A DNA stretch of 64,000 nucleotides, from NCBI GenBank assembly GCA_024226515.1, contig JAAELQ010000319.1, positions 1 through 64,000 of the forward strand, read 5' to 3'. Under the pieces are notes generated by a model that was not told the origin of the DNA, did not search any database, and saw only the letters and a list, made by a program, of their open reading frames with translations. The translations under genes and the position numbers were made by a program. Position 1 is the stretch's first letter; each line of letters starts with the position of its first letter. This document shows, piece after piece, positions 1-8,343 of this stretch. Source of the stretch: a bacterium. GTDB taxonomy: Bacteria > Acidobacteriota > Polarisedimenticolia > Polarisedimenticolales > Polarisedimenticolaceae.

Positions 1-141
1 GAGCCCGGGGCCGACCTGCGAGCGCTGGTTCGCTGGATGGCGGTGTCGCTGGTCGTCCCCGCGCTGGTCTGGTTCCTCGCCGCGGGGCGTTGGCCGGTCG
101 GCGAGCGGCCGCATCGAGTGGGGCCGGACGGATCGGCCTAG
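1..141 (+). CDS. C-terminal end of a membrane protein (partial)
   Basis: An open frame runs in from the window edge and stops at TAG 139-141. Its 46 residues contain one hydrophobic stretch of about 16 residues (MAVSLVVPALVWFLAA) followed by a short polar tail, as at the end of an integral membrane protein. The start and family lie outside the window, so no function can be assigned. It is co-oriented with the TonB-domain gene 84 bp downstream. Confidence 0.5.
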   Translation, partial: EPGADLRALVRWMAVSLVVPALVWFLAAGRWPVGERPHRVGPDGSA

Positions 142-225
142 GCGTCATCGAGGTTGCGGGTCCGGAACCCACCTGCAAGAAACGGACTGCCGGTCCGGCC
201 GTTCCGGGAGTAGACTCGAATCACG

Positions 226-990
226 ATGGGGCGGTCGATTGACTCGAGGCTCGGGGATTGGGTGCGTCTGGTCGGGGTCTGCCTGGCGCTGGGCGTGGGG
301 TACTCCACGTTTGCCGACGCGCGGAGGCCCGAGGTCTCTCCGCGGCTCGTCGGACTGCAGATCCTGGACCTGATCGGCGACGAGCGGATCGAATGCCCCG
401 CCGAGTTCGAGCGCTACGGCCTCGCCTCGAGGGGCCTCTGCTCGGCGACCTCCGCGGTCAATCCGAAGGCGTTCAACAAGCAACTTCGCAGCTACGTCCG
501 TCCGGTGGCGCACGAGCCGGGCGCCATTCGACGGCTCGGCCCTTGGATGAGGACCGGGGACGTGCGAGTGCAGAAGCTGCTCGTGGGGGACCACCTCCGT
601 TTGCTGGTCTTCGACGCCGCCGGGGGAGTGCTGGCCTACCTGCCGCCGCACCCCTGCCTGGCGGTCGACGGGGTGGTGGACCTGCACCGGATCGGAGACG
701 AGGGGTTGGTTCCGCCCAGGGCGCTCGACAAGCCCTCGCCGTCCTACCCTCGGCAGGCGGCCCAGGTGAGGGCTTCCGGGCTGGTGGTCGTGCAAGCGCT
801 GATCACACCGGAGGGGAACGTCGTCGACGCCTGCGTGGCCCACGTCAACCCAGCCGGCCTCGGGTTCGAGGAGAGTGCGTTGCAGGCCATTCGAAACCGC
901 CGCTTCGTACCCGGGATGATCGACGACATTCCGGTGGCCACCCTGTTCGGCTGGACCGTCGAGTGGAGCGTGTCCACGCCTGGTCCCTGA
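226..990 (+). CDS. Exported protein with TonB C-terminal domain
   Basis: The 254-residue product has a hydrophobic N-terminal segment (residues about 14-31) that should anchor or export it. A C-terminal domain from about residue 165 has the TonB C-terminal pattern: a PSYP-like entry, 'GLVVVQALITPEGNVVDA', 'ALQAIRNRRFVPG', and a closing aromatic strand. TonB domains contact outer-membrane receptors in the periplasm. The Pro-rich spacer of classical TonB and any ExbB/ExbD neighbour are absent, so it may be a stand-alone TonB-domain protein rather than the energy transducer. The middle section (residues 40-160) is not recognised. Confidence 0.75.
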   Translation: MGRSIDSRLGDWVRLVGVCLALGVGYSTFADARRPEVSPRLVGLQILDLIGDERIECPAEFERYGLASRGLCSATSAVNPKAFNKQLRSYVRPVAHEPGAIRRLGPWMRTGDVRVQKLLVGDHLRLLVFDAAGGVLAYLPPHPCLAVDGVVDLHRIGDEGLVPPRALDKPSPSYPRQAAQVRASGLVVVQALITPEGNVVDACVAHVNPAGLGFEESALQAIRNRRFVPGMIDDIPVATLFGWTVEWSVSTPGP

Positions 991-995
991 GTAGG

Positions 996-1042
996 GCCGA
1001 CCAGAGTGTCGGCGCACTTTGACTGCCGACAACTCGGTCGGC
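996..1042. repeat. Two copies of the GCCGAC-N6-GTCGGC dyad
   Basis: Two exact 18-bp dyads lie at 996-1013 (spacer CAGAGT) and 1025-1042 (spacer AACTCG), directly after the TonB-domain gene. The arms are identical and only the 6-bp centre varies. They belong to a family of eight exact copies near parAB. Each could form a 6-bp stem with a 6-nt loop or be a dimer binding site. Confidence 0.75.
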
Positions 1043-1103
1043 ACACCCCGATCGATTTTCTGGCCCCGCGGCGTTCGAGTACCGTCGCATTACCCGACCG
1101 ACT

Positions 1104-1279
1104 ACCCGACCCAGGTTGATTCGTGCCTCTTCGTGGACGACCTCGGCCGGACCTGTGGGGCGCCCCCGAGCCGACGACGAGTCGGTCGGAGTCCGCTCCC
1201 GTGACCAGGTGAGTGTCCGGCAGGGACGGAGCTCGGCCGTGCCGGGGGACCCGTCCTCGAGTCCGTCCCAGGTTGATTC
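1104..1279. repeat. Two copies of the CCCAGGTTGATTC motif
   Basis: The first copy (1104-1122) matches, in reverse complement over 19 bp, a second site at 4336-4354 beyond parAB. A shorter copy lies at 1267-1279. The core read on the other strand is ATCAACCTGGG. No protein is convincingly encoded here. The role is unknown; the motif recurs at 4381-4391 and inside rsmG and the PilZ gene. Confidence 0.55.
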
Positions 1280-1416
1280 GGGGACGTCGCTCCGGTGAGG
1301 ACCGGTGGGCCACCTTGGTGCGTGGGACCGTCATCGGTAGCCGGATGCGTGAGCCCGTGGTCGAGCCAGGCGGAGGTGGCGCATTCGGTTTCGGACGGGG
1401 AAAACCCATTCAGCGT

Positions 1417-1464
1417 GCCGACAGAAGTGTCGGCCCAAGACGTGGCGCCGACTGCATTGTCGGC
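1417..1464. repeat. Two copies of the GCCGAC-N6-GTCGGC dyad
   Basis: Exact 18-bp dyads lie at 1417-1434 (centre AGAAGT) and 1447-1464 (centre TGCATT), 12 bp apart. They sit just left of the 334-bp palindrome. The stretch 991-1949 around them has no gene that I can support. Confidence 0.75.
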
Positions 1465-1508
1465 GGGCGTCTTTGCGCTCCGCGTGGTGCGCAGCTTGTC
1501 GCCGGGCG

Positions 1509-1842
1509 CGCTCGCGTCGGGGTTTCGCGGTGTTGCTGAGAGGAGCCCCCGGGTGGCGGCCCCCCGGACCCCCCGCTACCGCACTCCACGACGGCCGCAG
1601 ACGGCCATCGTTCCGTTTGGTCTTGACTCTCTCAGATCGGAGAACCGGACAGGTCCGCTCGTATCGCAGATTCGCGGCCCGGGGATCGAACGAGCAGTAT
1701 CGACCCCATCTCGTTCCGAGAGAACCAAGAGCAAACGGAGCGACGTCGGTCTGCCGGCGTCGTGCAGTGCGGTAGCGGGGGGTCCGGGGGGCCGCCACCC
1801 GGGGGCTCCTCTCAGAAACACCGCGAAACCTCGACTCGAGCG
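1509..1842. repeat. 334-bp imperfect palindrome
   Basis: The left arm (about 1509-1640) and the reverse complement of the right arm (about 1711-1842) align over roughly 130 bp. They are near-identical for the outer 75 bp, including the GC-rich block GAGGAGCCCCCGGG, and diverge gradually inward. The central 70 bp do not pair well. Both strands would give a long hairpin. It may be two inverted copies of a repeat element or a structured RNA. Open frames across it read Arg/Pro-rich on both strands and look like by-products of composition. Confidence 0.75.
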
Positions 1843-1874
1843 TGCCCGTGGCCGGCATATGCCGAAACTGCGTC

Positions 1875-1941
1875 GCCGACGGAAACGTCGGCGCAAGAGT
1901 ATGGGCCGACACGAACGTCGGCCGCCGACATTGCAGTCGGC
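1875..1941. repeat. Three copies of the GCCGAC-N6-GTCGGC dyad after parB
   Basis: Exact dyads lie at 1875-1892 (centre GGAAAC), 1905-1922 (centre ACGAAC) and 1924-1941 (centre ATTGCA). The last ends 8 bp from the parB stop codon. As RNA downstream of parB they could form small hairpins, but no T-run follows, so they are not typical terminators. Confidence 0.75.
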
Positions 1942-1949
1942 CAGTCGAT

Positions 1950-2837
1950 CTAGGCGCGCGCCCCGGAAACCATGATCTGGAACACGCGGTCCAGCTCTTC
2001 CTCGCTGTAGTAATGGACCTCGACCCGCCCACCCCGGCGCCCGGGAAGGATGCGCACCTTGGTGCCCAGGCTCTGCTCCAGCCGCTCCTCGGCAGCCACG
2101 ACGTTGGGGTCGCGGGCCGGGGCCTGCTGCTTGGCTGTGGCCGCCTTGGCGGCCCGGCCGGCCTGGGCTTCGAGGTCGCGAACCGAGAGCCCATCATCGA
2201 CCGCACGCTTGGCCAACGCGACCTGCCGCTCGGTGTTCGTGATGGCGGCGATCGCCTTGGCGTGGCCGGACGTGAGCAGACCGTCGCGGACGAGATCCTG
2301 AACAGCGAGGGGGAGGTTCAGCAGACGGAGCGCGTTCGTGATCGTCGTGCGTCGCTTGCCCACGCGGTCGGCCAGCTCCTGCTGCGTCAGTCCGTGGTCG
2401 TCGATCAGCGTCTGGTAGGCTCGAGCTTCCTCGATCGCGTTGAGTTCCTCGCGCTGGATGTTCTCGATCAGCGCGATCTCCAGCAACTGCTCGTCGGGGG
2501 TCTCACGAACGATCGCCGGTACCTTCAAGAGCCCGGCGAGCTGCGCCGCGCGCCAGCGTCGTTCGCCGGCGATCAACTCATACTCGTCGCCGCCCAGCGG
2601 ACGCACCAGGACGGGCTGGAGCACGCCGTCCCGCTTGAGGGAGCCCGCGAGCTCCTCGAGCGCCTCCTGATCGAAGTCCTGCCGGGGCTGGCCCCGGTTG
2701 GGCCGGATCTTGTCCGTGTCGAGTCGCAGGATGCCGTCGCCGACGCCGGGCGTCTTCTTCGTCGGTGAGGGTTTCGTCCGCGGGGGAGCCTGGGGGATCA
2801 GACTGCTAAGCCCCTTGCCCAACGCCTTTCTCTTCAT
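1950..2837 (-). CDS. parB: Chromosome partitioning protein ParB
   Basis: ParB is a CTPase clamp that loads at parS and, with ParA, segregates the origin region. The 295-residue protein begins MKRKALGKGLSSLIP, as usual for the family. It carries the ParB nuclease-like/CTP-binding box (GQPRQDF; ELIAGERRWRA), the 'IALIENIQREELNAIEEA' segment, an HTH (LTQQELADRVGKRRTTITNA) and a C-terminal dimerisation region ending YYSEEELDRVFQIM. It overlaps the end of parA by 32 bp, so the two are co-transcribed. Downstream lie three 18-bp dyads. Length is normal for chromosomal ParB. Confidence 0.96.
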   Translation of the reverse strand: MKRKALGKGLSSLIPQAPPRTKPSPTKKTPGVGDGILRLDTDKIRPNRGQPRQDFDQEALEELAGSLKRDGVLQPVLVRPLGGDEYELIAGERRWRAAQLAGLLKVPAIVRETPDEQLLEIALIENIQREELNAIEEARAYQTLIDDHGLTQQELADRVGKRRTTITNALRLLNLPLAVQDLVRDGLLTSGHAKAIAAITNTERQVALAKRAVDDGLSVRDLEAQAGRAAKAATAKQQAPARDPNVVAAEERLEQSLGTKVRILPGRRGGRVEVHYYSEEELDRVFQIMVSGARA

Positions 2838-3594
2838 GCTCCAGGAACTCCTTGGCCAGCTCGAAGTACGCGTCTGCTCCCTTCGAGCGAATGTCGTAGA
2901 GGAAGATCGCCTGTCCGTGGCTCGGAGCCTCGCCGAGCCGGATGTTGCGCGGAATCACGGTCTCGTAGACCTGGTCCTTGAATACCCCGCGGACCTCGTC
3001 GATGACTTGCCGCGACAGGTTGGTCCTCTCGTCGTGCATCGTCAGCAGCACTCCGCCAATGGCGAGGTCGGGGTTGAGAGCACCTCGTACGCGCTCGATG
3101 GTGTCCATCAACTGCGTGATCCCCTCGAGCGCCAGGTATTCGCACTGTACGGGGATCAGCACGGCGTCCGCCGCCGCCAGGGAGTTCAGCGTCAACATGC
3201 CGAGGGACGGGGGACAGTCGATGAAGGTGTGGTCGTAGCGCTCGCGCACCGGCTCGAGCAGCTTGCGCAGGCGGTACTCGCGCTCTTCCTGGCTGACCAG
3301 CTCGACCTCGGCGCCCACGAGGTTGCGGTCCGAAGGGACCAGGCGCAGGTGGGGCAACTCCTCACAGGTCAGCGTCAGGTCGTCCAGCGTGACCCCGTCC
3401 ACCAACGCGTCGTACAGCGAGGCCCGCTCCGGATCTTCCGGGAATCCCAGCGCTCGGGTCGAGTTCGCCTGCGGGTCCGAATCGACGAGCAACGTGGTTC
3501 GTTCGGCAATGGCCAGTGCGGCGGTCAGGTTGACGGCGGTCGTGGTCTTCCCCACGCCCCCTTTTTGGTTGACGATCGCGATCACGCGGCCCAC
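2806..3594 (-). CDS. parA: Chromosome partitioning ATPase ParA (Soj)
   Basis: This is a 262-residue ParA/Soj ATPase that forms a nucleoid-bound gradient driving ParB-parS movement. The deviant Walker A motif KGGVGKTTT is at residues 11-19 with signature lysine K11. Walker A' reads LLVDSDPQAN and Walker B FIDCPPSLG. The GTG start at 3594 is supported by GGAGGG seven bases upstream; an in-frame GTG three codons later is possible. The gene precedes parB on the same strand, and a consensus parS lies about 155 bp upstream of the start. Confidence 0.96.
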   Translation of the reverse strand: MGRVIAIVNQKGGVGKTTTAVNLTAALAIAERTTLLVDSDPQANSTRALGFPEDPERASLYDALVDGVTLDDLTLTCEELPHLRLVPSDRNLVGAEVELVSQEEREYRLRKLLEPVRERYDHTFIDCPPSLGMLTLNSLAAADAVLIPVQCEYLALEGITQLMDTIERVRGALNPDLAIGGVLLTMHDERTNLSRQVIDEVRGVFKDQVYETVIPRNIRLGEAPSHGQAIFLYDIRSKGADAYFELAKEFLEHEEKGVGQGA

Positions 3595-3748
3595 TCGCGT
3601 ACCCTCCAGAACGAGTCACAGTACTTGTTTTTCTGGGCTTTTTTGCCAGTCCGTGCACACGGCAGCGAGTCGGACTCGATTCGCTCCCCTTCGGCACGGC
3701 GTAACTTATCACACGTGCCGCGAACTCCGAAGGCCGAGGCTCGTTTGA

Positions 3749-3764
3749 TGTTCCACGTGGAACA
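3749..3764. promoter_or_regulatory. parS centromere site
   Basis: TGTTCCACGTGGAACA is a perfect 16-bp palindrome matching the bacterial parS consensus. It is the expected ParB loading site, about 155 bp upstream of the parA start. It probably nucleates ParB spreading near the origin and may also modulate the parAB promoter. Confidence 0.95.
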
Positions 3765-3802
3765 CGACGGCAAGTCTCTTGTTTTCAGTGATTTGCATAT
3801 GT

Positions 3803-3820
3803 GCCGACATATTGGTCGGC
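3803..3820. repeat. Single GCCGAC-N6-GTCGGC dyad near parS
   Basis: This is an exact 18-bp dyad (centre ATATTG), 38 bp from parS and 7 bp from the stop of the neighbouring minus-strand gene. It is the only exact copy found on this side of parAB; the other seven are beyond parB. Confidence 0.75.
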
Positions 3821-3827
3821 GCGAGGG

Positions 3828-4283
3828 TTAGAAGATCGCGCACGATCCGGCGACGACCGGCTGCGCGAGGAACTCGAACGACGCCCCGTCTTTCACGCGG
3901 GTGCCGCCCACCTCTCCGCCGAGAGACAACGGACGCACCTCGGAACGAAGTGGACGCGTCCCGCGTCGACCCATTCCTCGGTACCGGCGCGGCAGCACCG
4001 AAAGCGGGACCGTCTCCGTCTCCTCCGGCTTGATGAACTCCTCGACGTTGAGCGGCTCGACGACCGACTCCGTGTCGCCGACCTCGAGATCGAGTCCGAG
4101 GTAGATCTTCCCGCGCGCGATGCTGGGTCGCGGTTCCGGTTCACGAATAGACCGAGAAACACCGAACGAAAGAGACTTCGACGCCGACTCGGACACCGAG
4201 CCCTCGTCAACCTCGGATGCGAGGATCGGCGAAAGAACAGCGGCAAGTGCGAGGATCAACGGCAGCCAGTTCGTTCGGCGCAT
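3828..4283 (-). CDS. Small exported protein of unknown function
   Basis: The 151-residue product has a clear signal peptide (MRRTNWLPLILALAAVLSPILAS, cleavage likely after ILA). The mature part is Ser/Glu/Arg-rich and contains a 'KIYLGLDLEVGDTESVVEPL' segment. GGGAG lies six bases before the ATG. It sits between rsmG and parAB on the same strand, where a conserved cell-cycle gene would be more usual. I recognise no family. The low-complexity composition means it could be fast-evolving; coding status rests on the signal peptide and ribosome site. Confidence 0.6.
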   Translation of the reverse strand: MRRTNWLPLILALAAVLSPILASEVDEGSVSESASKSLSFGVSRSIREPEPRPSIARGKIYLGLDLEVGDTESVVEPLNVEEFIKPEETETVPLSVLPRRYRGMGRRGTRPLRSEVRPLSLGGEVGGTRVKDGASFEFLAQPVVAGSCAIF

Positions 4284-4335
4284 GACGATTCTCCCGACGG
4301 ATCTTGCCGTCCAGCGTACGACGATCAGTCACCGA

Positions 4336-4391
4336 GAATCAACCTGGGTCGGGTCGGAGGACGCGGAGGACGCGCGTTTCATCAACCTGGG
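4336..4391. repeat. Two direct copies of the ATCAACCTGGG motif
   Basis: The motif occurs at 4338-4348 (within the 19-bp block 4336-4354 that also occurs inverted at 1104-1122) and at 4381-4391. Both copies lie in the gap between rsmG and the small exported-protein gene. The second is followed by GGGGTCGG, the first by TCGGGTCGG. Confidence 0.55.
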
Positions 4392-4429
4392 AGGGGTCGG
4401 GGGTGAGGCGAGTTTTGGGAGATTGGTCG

Positions 4430-5092
4430 CTAGTTTCGGCGGAAATGCCAGATCCAGGAGCTGTTTCGGCCCGGGATCGGTCGCTTTCCTTCGATCTTCA
4501 GCGTCTTCCAGGCGGCCCGGCCTGCTACCTCCGGGACGGAGGCTCCGGCCCAGAGGAGGATGTCGCCGTCCGGCGAGAGGGCGCGGGCCAGCTTCGGGAC
4601 GAGTCGTTCCCAGCCTCCCATCGCGCGATTGAGCAGCACACGAACGGGACCGAACTCCTCGAGGTCGAGCGCGCGCTGCACGTGACGCTCGACGGCCTCC
4701 GCGTCGGGAAACGATCGCGCAACGACCGTCTGCAGGAACTCGGACTTGCGCGCGGACGCGTCGAGCAGAACGGGGCGCAGTCCCGGACGAGCCGCAGACA
4801 GGGGCAGGCCGGGGTAACCGTTGCCGCTGCCGAGATCGATCAGCACGCCCTCGACGTCGGGGTCGATCATCGCCGCGCCCTCGAACGACTCGCCGATGTG
4901 CCGCTCGAGAAACTCGTCGGGATCGGTGATCGAGGTCAGGTGCAGCAGCGGGTTCTCACTCAACACGGCGCGAGCGTGCGACGCGATCGCATCAACCTGG
5001 GAAGGGTGCAGCGTCAGCGAGCAACGCGACGCGCGCTCGACGATGCGTCGCTCGAGCTCGAAGCCGGAGAAAGGATCGGCGCCCGCGCTCAC
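4430..5092 (-). CDS. rsmG: 16S rRNA (guanine-N7)-methyltransferase RsmG
   Basis: RsmG (GidB) methylates N7 of G527 in 16S rRNA using S-adenosylmethionine. The 220-residue protein shows the SAM-binding glycine loop DLGSGNGYPGLPL at about residues 89-101, followed by 'LLDASARKSEFLQTVV', and 'LLNRAMGGWERLV'. The family's usual 'N(L)TS' appears as LLHLTSITD. The GTG start (5092) overlaps the mnmG TGA as GTGA, so translation is coupled. An ATCAACCTGGG motif copy lies inside the gene (4991-5001), read in frame as SQVD. Confidence 0.95.
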   Translation of the reverse strand: MSAGADPFSGFELERRIVERASRCSLTLHPSQVDAIASHARAVLSENPLLHLTSITDPDEFLERHIGESFEGAAMIDPDVEGVLIDLGSGNGYPGLPLSAARPGLRPVLLDASARKSEFLQTVVARSFPDAEAVERHVQRALDLEEFGPVRVLLNRAMGGWERLVPKLARALSPDGDILLWAGASVPEVAGRAAWKTLKIEGKRPIPGRNSSWIWHFRRN

Positions 5093-6966
5093 GCGCGTCG
5101 ACCTTCGGCGTGACGCTCGAGGTACACGGCCAGCAACGCCAGCGCCGCCGGCGTCATTCCACAGATGCGCGACGCGCGCCCGAGGCTCTCGGGACGCACC
5201 GCCTCGAGCTTCTCGGCCAGTTCGTTCGACAGTCCCGCGAGGCCGGAATAGCTGAAGCTGTCGGGGATTCTGCGCGACCCTGCGCGCGACATTCGCTCGG
5301 CCTCGCGGCGTTGACGCTCGACGTATCCGGAGTACTTGATGGTCTCAGCAACCAGGCGAAGGTCATCCCCCTTCACGGTCCCCAGCACGTCGCTCAACCC
5401 GGCCAGCAGATCCGGTGCGACCTCGGGGCGACGCAACAGGTCCGCACTCGAGAGCGGCACCTCGATCGAGATGCCGACGGCGGCGAAGCGCTCGCGCGTC
5501 GAGTTGTCCGGCGCGAAGCGTTCGCGCTCGAGGCGATCGATGGTGTGGCTAATCCCGCGCCAACGATCGCGCGCGCGGTTCGCGCGGTCCTCGCTCAGCA
5601 AACCGACGCGCCGCCCGTGCTCGGCCAGTCGCAAGGAAGCGGTATCGACGCCCAACAACAAGCGGTACTCGGCGCGCGAGGTGAACAGGCGGTACGGCTC
5701 GCTCGTTCCGCGAGTGACGAGGTCGTCGACCAGCACGCCGAGGTACGCCTCCTCGCGCCCCAGCACCAGCGCCTCGCGCCCCTGCGCGGCAAGCGCTGCG
5801 TTCAGCCCGGCCATCAGGCCCAGCCCCGCGGCCTCCTCGTAGCCCGTCGTGCCGTTGATCTGCCCCGCGAGATACAGACCGGATACGCGGCGCGTCTCCA
5901 GCGTCGGCAACAGCTCGGTCGGGTCGACGTAGTCGTACTCGACCGCATATCCCGGACGAACCATCTCGCAGTCCTGCAATCCCTCGATCGCGTGCAGCAT
6001 CTCCAGCTGCACCTCGGGCGGCAGCGAGGTCGACAGACCGTTGACGTACAACAGGTCGCTCGCCAGCCCCTCGGGCTCGACGTACAGCGTGTGCCGGTCG
6101 CGGTCCGCGAAACGCACGACCTTGTCCTCGATCGAGGGGCAGTAGCGCGGCCCCTTTGCGTCGATCGCACCGGTGAACATCGGGGAGCGATCGAGGTTGT
6201 CCGTGATCTTCCGGTGCACGTCGGGATTGGTGTACGCCATGTGACACGAGATCTGCGGCAGCCGAGTCTCGGTCGTCGTGTCGGAGAAGAACGTCGGCCG
6301 CTCGTCCCCCGGCTGCTCCTCGAAACGCGAGACGTCGACGCTGTCGCGAGCGAGGCGCGGCGGCGTCCCGGTCTTGAAGCGGCCCATGCGAAAACCGCAC
6401 CCGCGCAGCGCGTCGGACAGCGAGTTCGACGGCGCCTCACCGACCCGGCCGCCGGGCGTCTGCTCGAGGCCGACGTGCAGCAGCCCGCGCAGGAACGTCC
6501 CGGTCGTCATCACGACCCGTGTCCCGGCGACCTCGCTACCGTCGCCCAGTCGGACGCCGACCACGCGCCCGCCCTCGACGACGAGATCCGTCGCCTCGCC
6601 CTCGACCAGGGTCAGACCGGGGCAGGCCGACACCTCGGCCAGCATCGCCTCGTGATACAGCGCCTTGTCCTGCTGCGCCCGGGGTCCGCGCACCGCCGGT
6701 CCGCGACTGCGGTTGAGCAACCGGAACTGGATCCCGCACGCGTCGGCCAGCCGGCCCATCGCCCCGCCGAGCGCATCGATCTCGCGCACGAGGTGACCCT
6801 TGGCCAGGCCGCCGATCGCCGGGTTACACGACATGCGCGCCACGGCGTCGCGCTTCAGCGTGATCATTGCGGTCGAGACCCCGGCGCGCGCGGCGGCGAG
6901 CGCCGCCTCGCAACCCGCGTGGCCCGCGCCGATGACGACGACGTCGAATGGCTTCCCGCTCATCAT
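5089..6966 (-). CDS. mnmG: tRNA uridine-5-carboxymethylaminomethyl synthase subunit MnmG
   Basis: MnmG (GidA) works with MnmE to install the cmnm5 group on wobble U34 of certain tRNAs, using FAD. The 625-residue protein has the N-terminal dinucleotide fold VVIGAGHAGCEAALAA, the conserved 'SCNPAIGGLAKGHLVREIDALGG', 'SRGPAVRGPRAQQDK', 'QINGTTGYEEAAGLGL', and the C-terminal MnmE-binding helical part (FSYSGLAGLSNE). The start ATG overlaps the mnmE stop (TGATG), giving translational coupling. The frame is open upstream into mnmE in another register, but homology starts at MMSGKPFDVVV. Confidence 0.97.
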   Translation of the reverse strand: MMSGKPFDVVVIGAGHAGCEAALAAARAGVSTAMITLKRDAVARMSCNPAIGGLAKGHLVREIDALGGAMGRLADACGIQFRLLNRSRGPAVRGPRAQQDKALYHEAMLAEVSACPGLTLVEGEATDLVVEGGRVVGVRLGDGSEVAGTRVVMTTGTFLRGLLHVGLEQTPGGRVGEAPSNSLSDALRGCGFRMGRFKTGTPPRLARDSVDVSRFEEQPGDERPTFFSDTTTETRLPQISCHMAYTNPDVHRKITDNLDRSPMFTGAIDAKGPRYCPSIEDKVVRFADRDRHTLYVEPEGLASDLLYVNGLSTSLPPEVQLEMLHAIEGLQDCEMVRPGYAVEYDYVDPTELLPTLETRRVSGLYLAGQINGTTGYEEAAGLGLMAGLNAALAAQGREALVLGREEAYLGVLVDDLVTRGTSEPYRLFTSRAEYRLLLGVDTASLRLAEHGRRVGLLSEDRANRARDRWRGISHTIDRLERERFAPDNSTRERFAAVGISIEVPLSSADLLRRPEVAPDLLAGLSDVLGTVKGDDLRLVAETIKYSGYVERQRREAERMSRAGSRRIPDSFSYSGLAGLSNELAEKLEAVRPESLGRASRICGMTPAALALLAVYLERHAEGRRA

Positions 6967-8327
6967 CACTTTCCGATGCAGAACTTCGAGAATATACGGT
7001 CGTACAGCTGCTCGGCGTCGAACTCCCCGGTGATCGTTCCCAGCTCGTGGATCGCCTGCCGCAGGTCCTCCAGCACCAGCTCCTCGGTCAGCCCCGCGTC
7101 GTTGGCCCGCACCGCGCCCTCCAGCGACCCGACCGTGCGCTCCAGCGCTCGCGCGTGTCGCGCGTCGGTGATGATCGGGTCTTCGACGACCGCGCCCCCG
7201 GTCAGCCGCCCACGCAGCTCCGCCTTCAACTCGGCGATGCCCGCACCGCTCTTGGCGGAGACGCGCAGTGCCCGCGGGTGCGGAAGATCGCGCCCGGCGG
7301 CAAGCTCCAGGTCGCACTTGTTGACGACGACGACGGTGCGCGGGTCCGCCTCCGCGGCCTCCGTCGCGGCCGCGAGGTCTTCGGGATCCGCTTCGTGGGA
7401 ACCGTCGAGGACCAGCAGCACCAGGTCGGCCTCCTCGCGCGCCTGCCGCGCGCGGCGAACGCCCTCGAGCTCGATGCGATCCGCGCGGTCGCGCAAACCG
7501 GCGGTGTCGACCAGCCTCGCCGGGATGCCGTCGAGGTCGATCGACTCCTCCAGCGTGTCGCGCGTCGTGCCCTCGATCTCGGTCACGATCGCGCGCTCGC
7601 GCGCCAGCAGACGGTTGAACAACGACGACTTGCCGGCGTTCGGGCGGCCCACGATGGCCAGCGTCGCGCCGTCGCGCACGACGCGGCCGGTGCGAAAGCC
7701 CTCGAGCAGCTCGCGGCACAGCGCCAGCGCCCGATCGATCGCGGCACGAAACGCGGCGGGAGGGAGGTGCGTCTCGGACTCGTCGACGAACTCGACCGCG
7801 GCCTCGGCGCGCGCGATCCACTCCTCCAGACTCTCGCGCAGCGGGGCCAACCGCTCGGCGACCGCGCCCTCGGCCTGCGCGAACGCCACGCGCGCCTGGA
7901 ACAGCGTGCGCGCCGCGACGAGGTCGCGAACCGCCTCGGCACGCGCCAGGTCCAGCCGCCCGTTGCGCAACGCGCGATACGTGAATTCGCCCGGCTCGGC
8001 GGGCCGCGCCCCGGCCTCGATCGCCGCCGAGACCAGCTCGGCCAGCACGACCGGCGCGCCGTGAGGCCACAGCTCGGCCGTGGCCTCGCCGGTGAACGAC
8101 CCACCGGCGGGGAACAACACGAGGTAGCCGTGGTCGAGGTTCTGGCCGGCGCGATCGACGAAGCAACCGAAAGTCGGGGGTCCCGCCGGCGCGGGTTCGC
8201 GATGCGCGGGCCGGAACAGGCGCGCGGCGATACTCGGCGCCTGCTCGCCGCTCAGGCGCACGCAGCCCACGCCTCCCCGCCCCGGAGGCGTCGCCACCGC
8301 AACCACCGTCGCACTCAGATCGTTCAA
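6966..8327 (-). CDS. mnmE: tRNA modification GTPase MnmE
   Basis: MnmE (TrmE) is the GTPase partner of MnmG in U34 modification. From the TTG at 8327 it has 453 residues, the normal length: an N-terminal folate-binding domain (TVVAVATPPGRGGVGCVRLSG, 'GPGEFT'-like EPGEFTYRAL), a helical domain, and an inserted G domain with P-loop GRPNAGKS at about 227-234, 'EGTTRDT', DTAGLR and NKCD. It ends with the family's CIGK, with Cys at about 450. The frame stays open upstream to 8444, but that would overlap jag by 100 bp and adds an Arg-rich stretch without homology. TTG is a weak start and has no strong ribosome site. Confidence 0.95.
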   Translation of the reverse strand: MNDLSATVVAVATPPGRGGVGCVRLSGEQAPSIAARLFRPAHREPAPAGPPTFGCFVDRAGQNLDHGYLVLFPAGGSFTGEATAELWPHGAPVVLAELVSAAIEAGARPAEPGEFTYRALRNGRLDLARAEAVRDLVAARTLFQARVAFAQAEGAVAERLAPLRESLEEWIARAEAAVEFVDESETHLPPAAFRAAIDRALALCRELLEGFRTGRVVRDGATLAIVGRPNAGKSSLFNRLLARERAIVTEIEGTTRDTLEESIDLDGIPARLVDTAGLRDRADRIELEGVRRARQAREEADLVLLVLDGSHEADPEDLAAATEAAEADPRTVVVVNKCDLELAAGRDLPHPRALRVSAKSGAGIAELKAELRGRLTGGAVVEDPIITDARHARALERTVGSLEGAVRANDAGLTEELVLEDLRQAIHELGTITGEFDAEQLYDRIFSKFCIGK

Positions 8328-8343
8328 AGGAGTCTGTCCGAGC

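Noticed and set aside
1509..1842. RNase P RNA or another known structured RNA
   Set aside because: The conserved cores of RNase P RNA, tmRNA and SRP RNA were not found. The symmetry is of an inverted repeat.
1875..1941. A small CRISPR-like array
   Set aside because: The repeats are 18-bp dyads with variable centres and spacers of 12 and 1 bp; no cas gene is present.
5089..8166. A 1025-codon frame suggesting an MnmE-MnmG fusion
   Set aside because: The N-terminal part is mnmE in the wrong register. Real MnmE ends at 6966 and MnmG starts there with TGATG.
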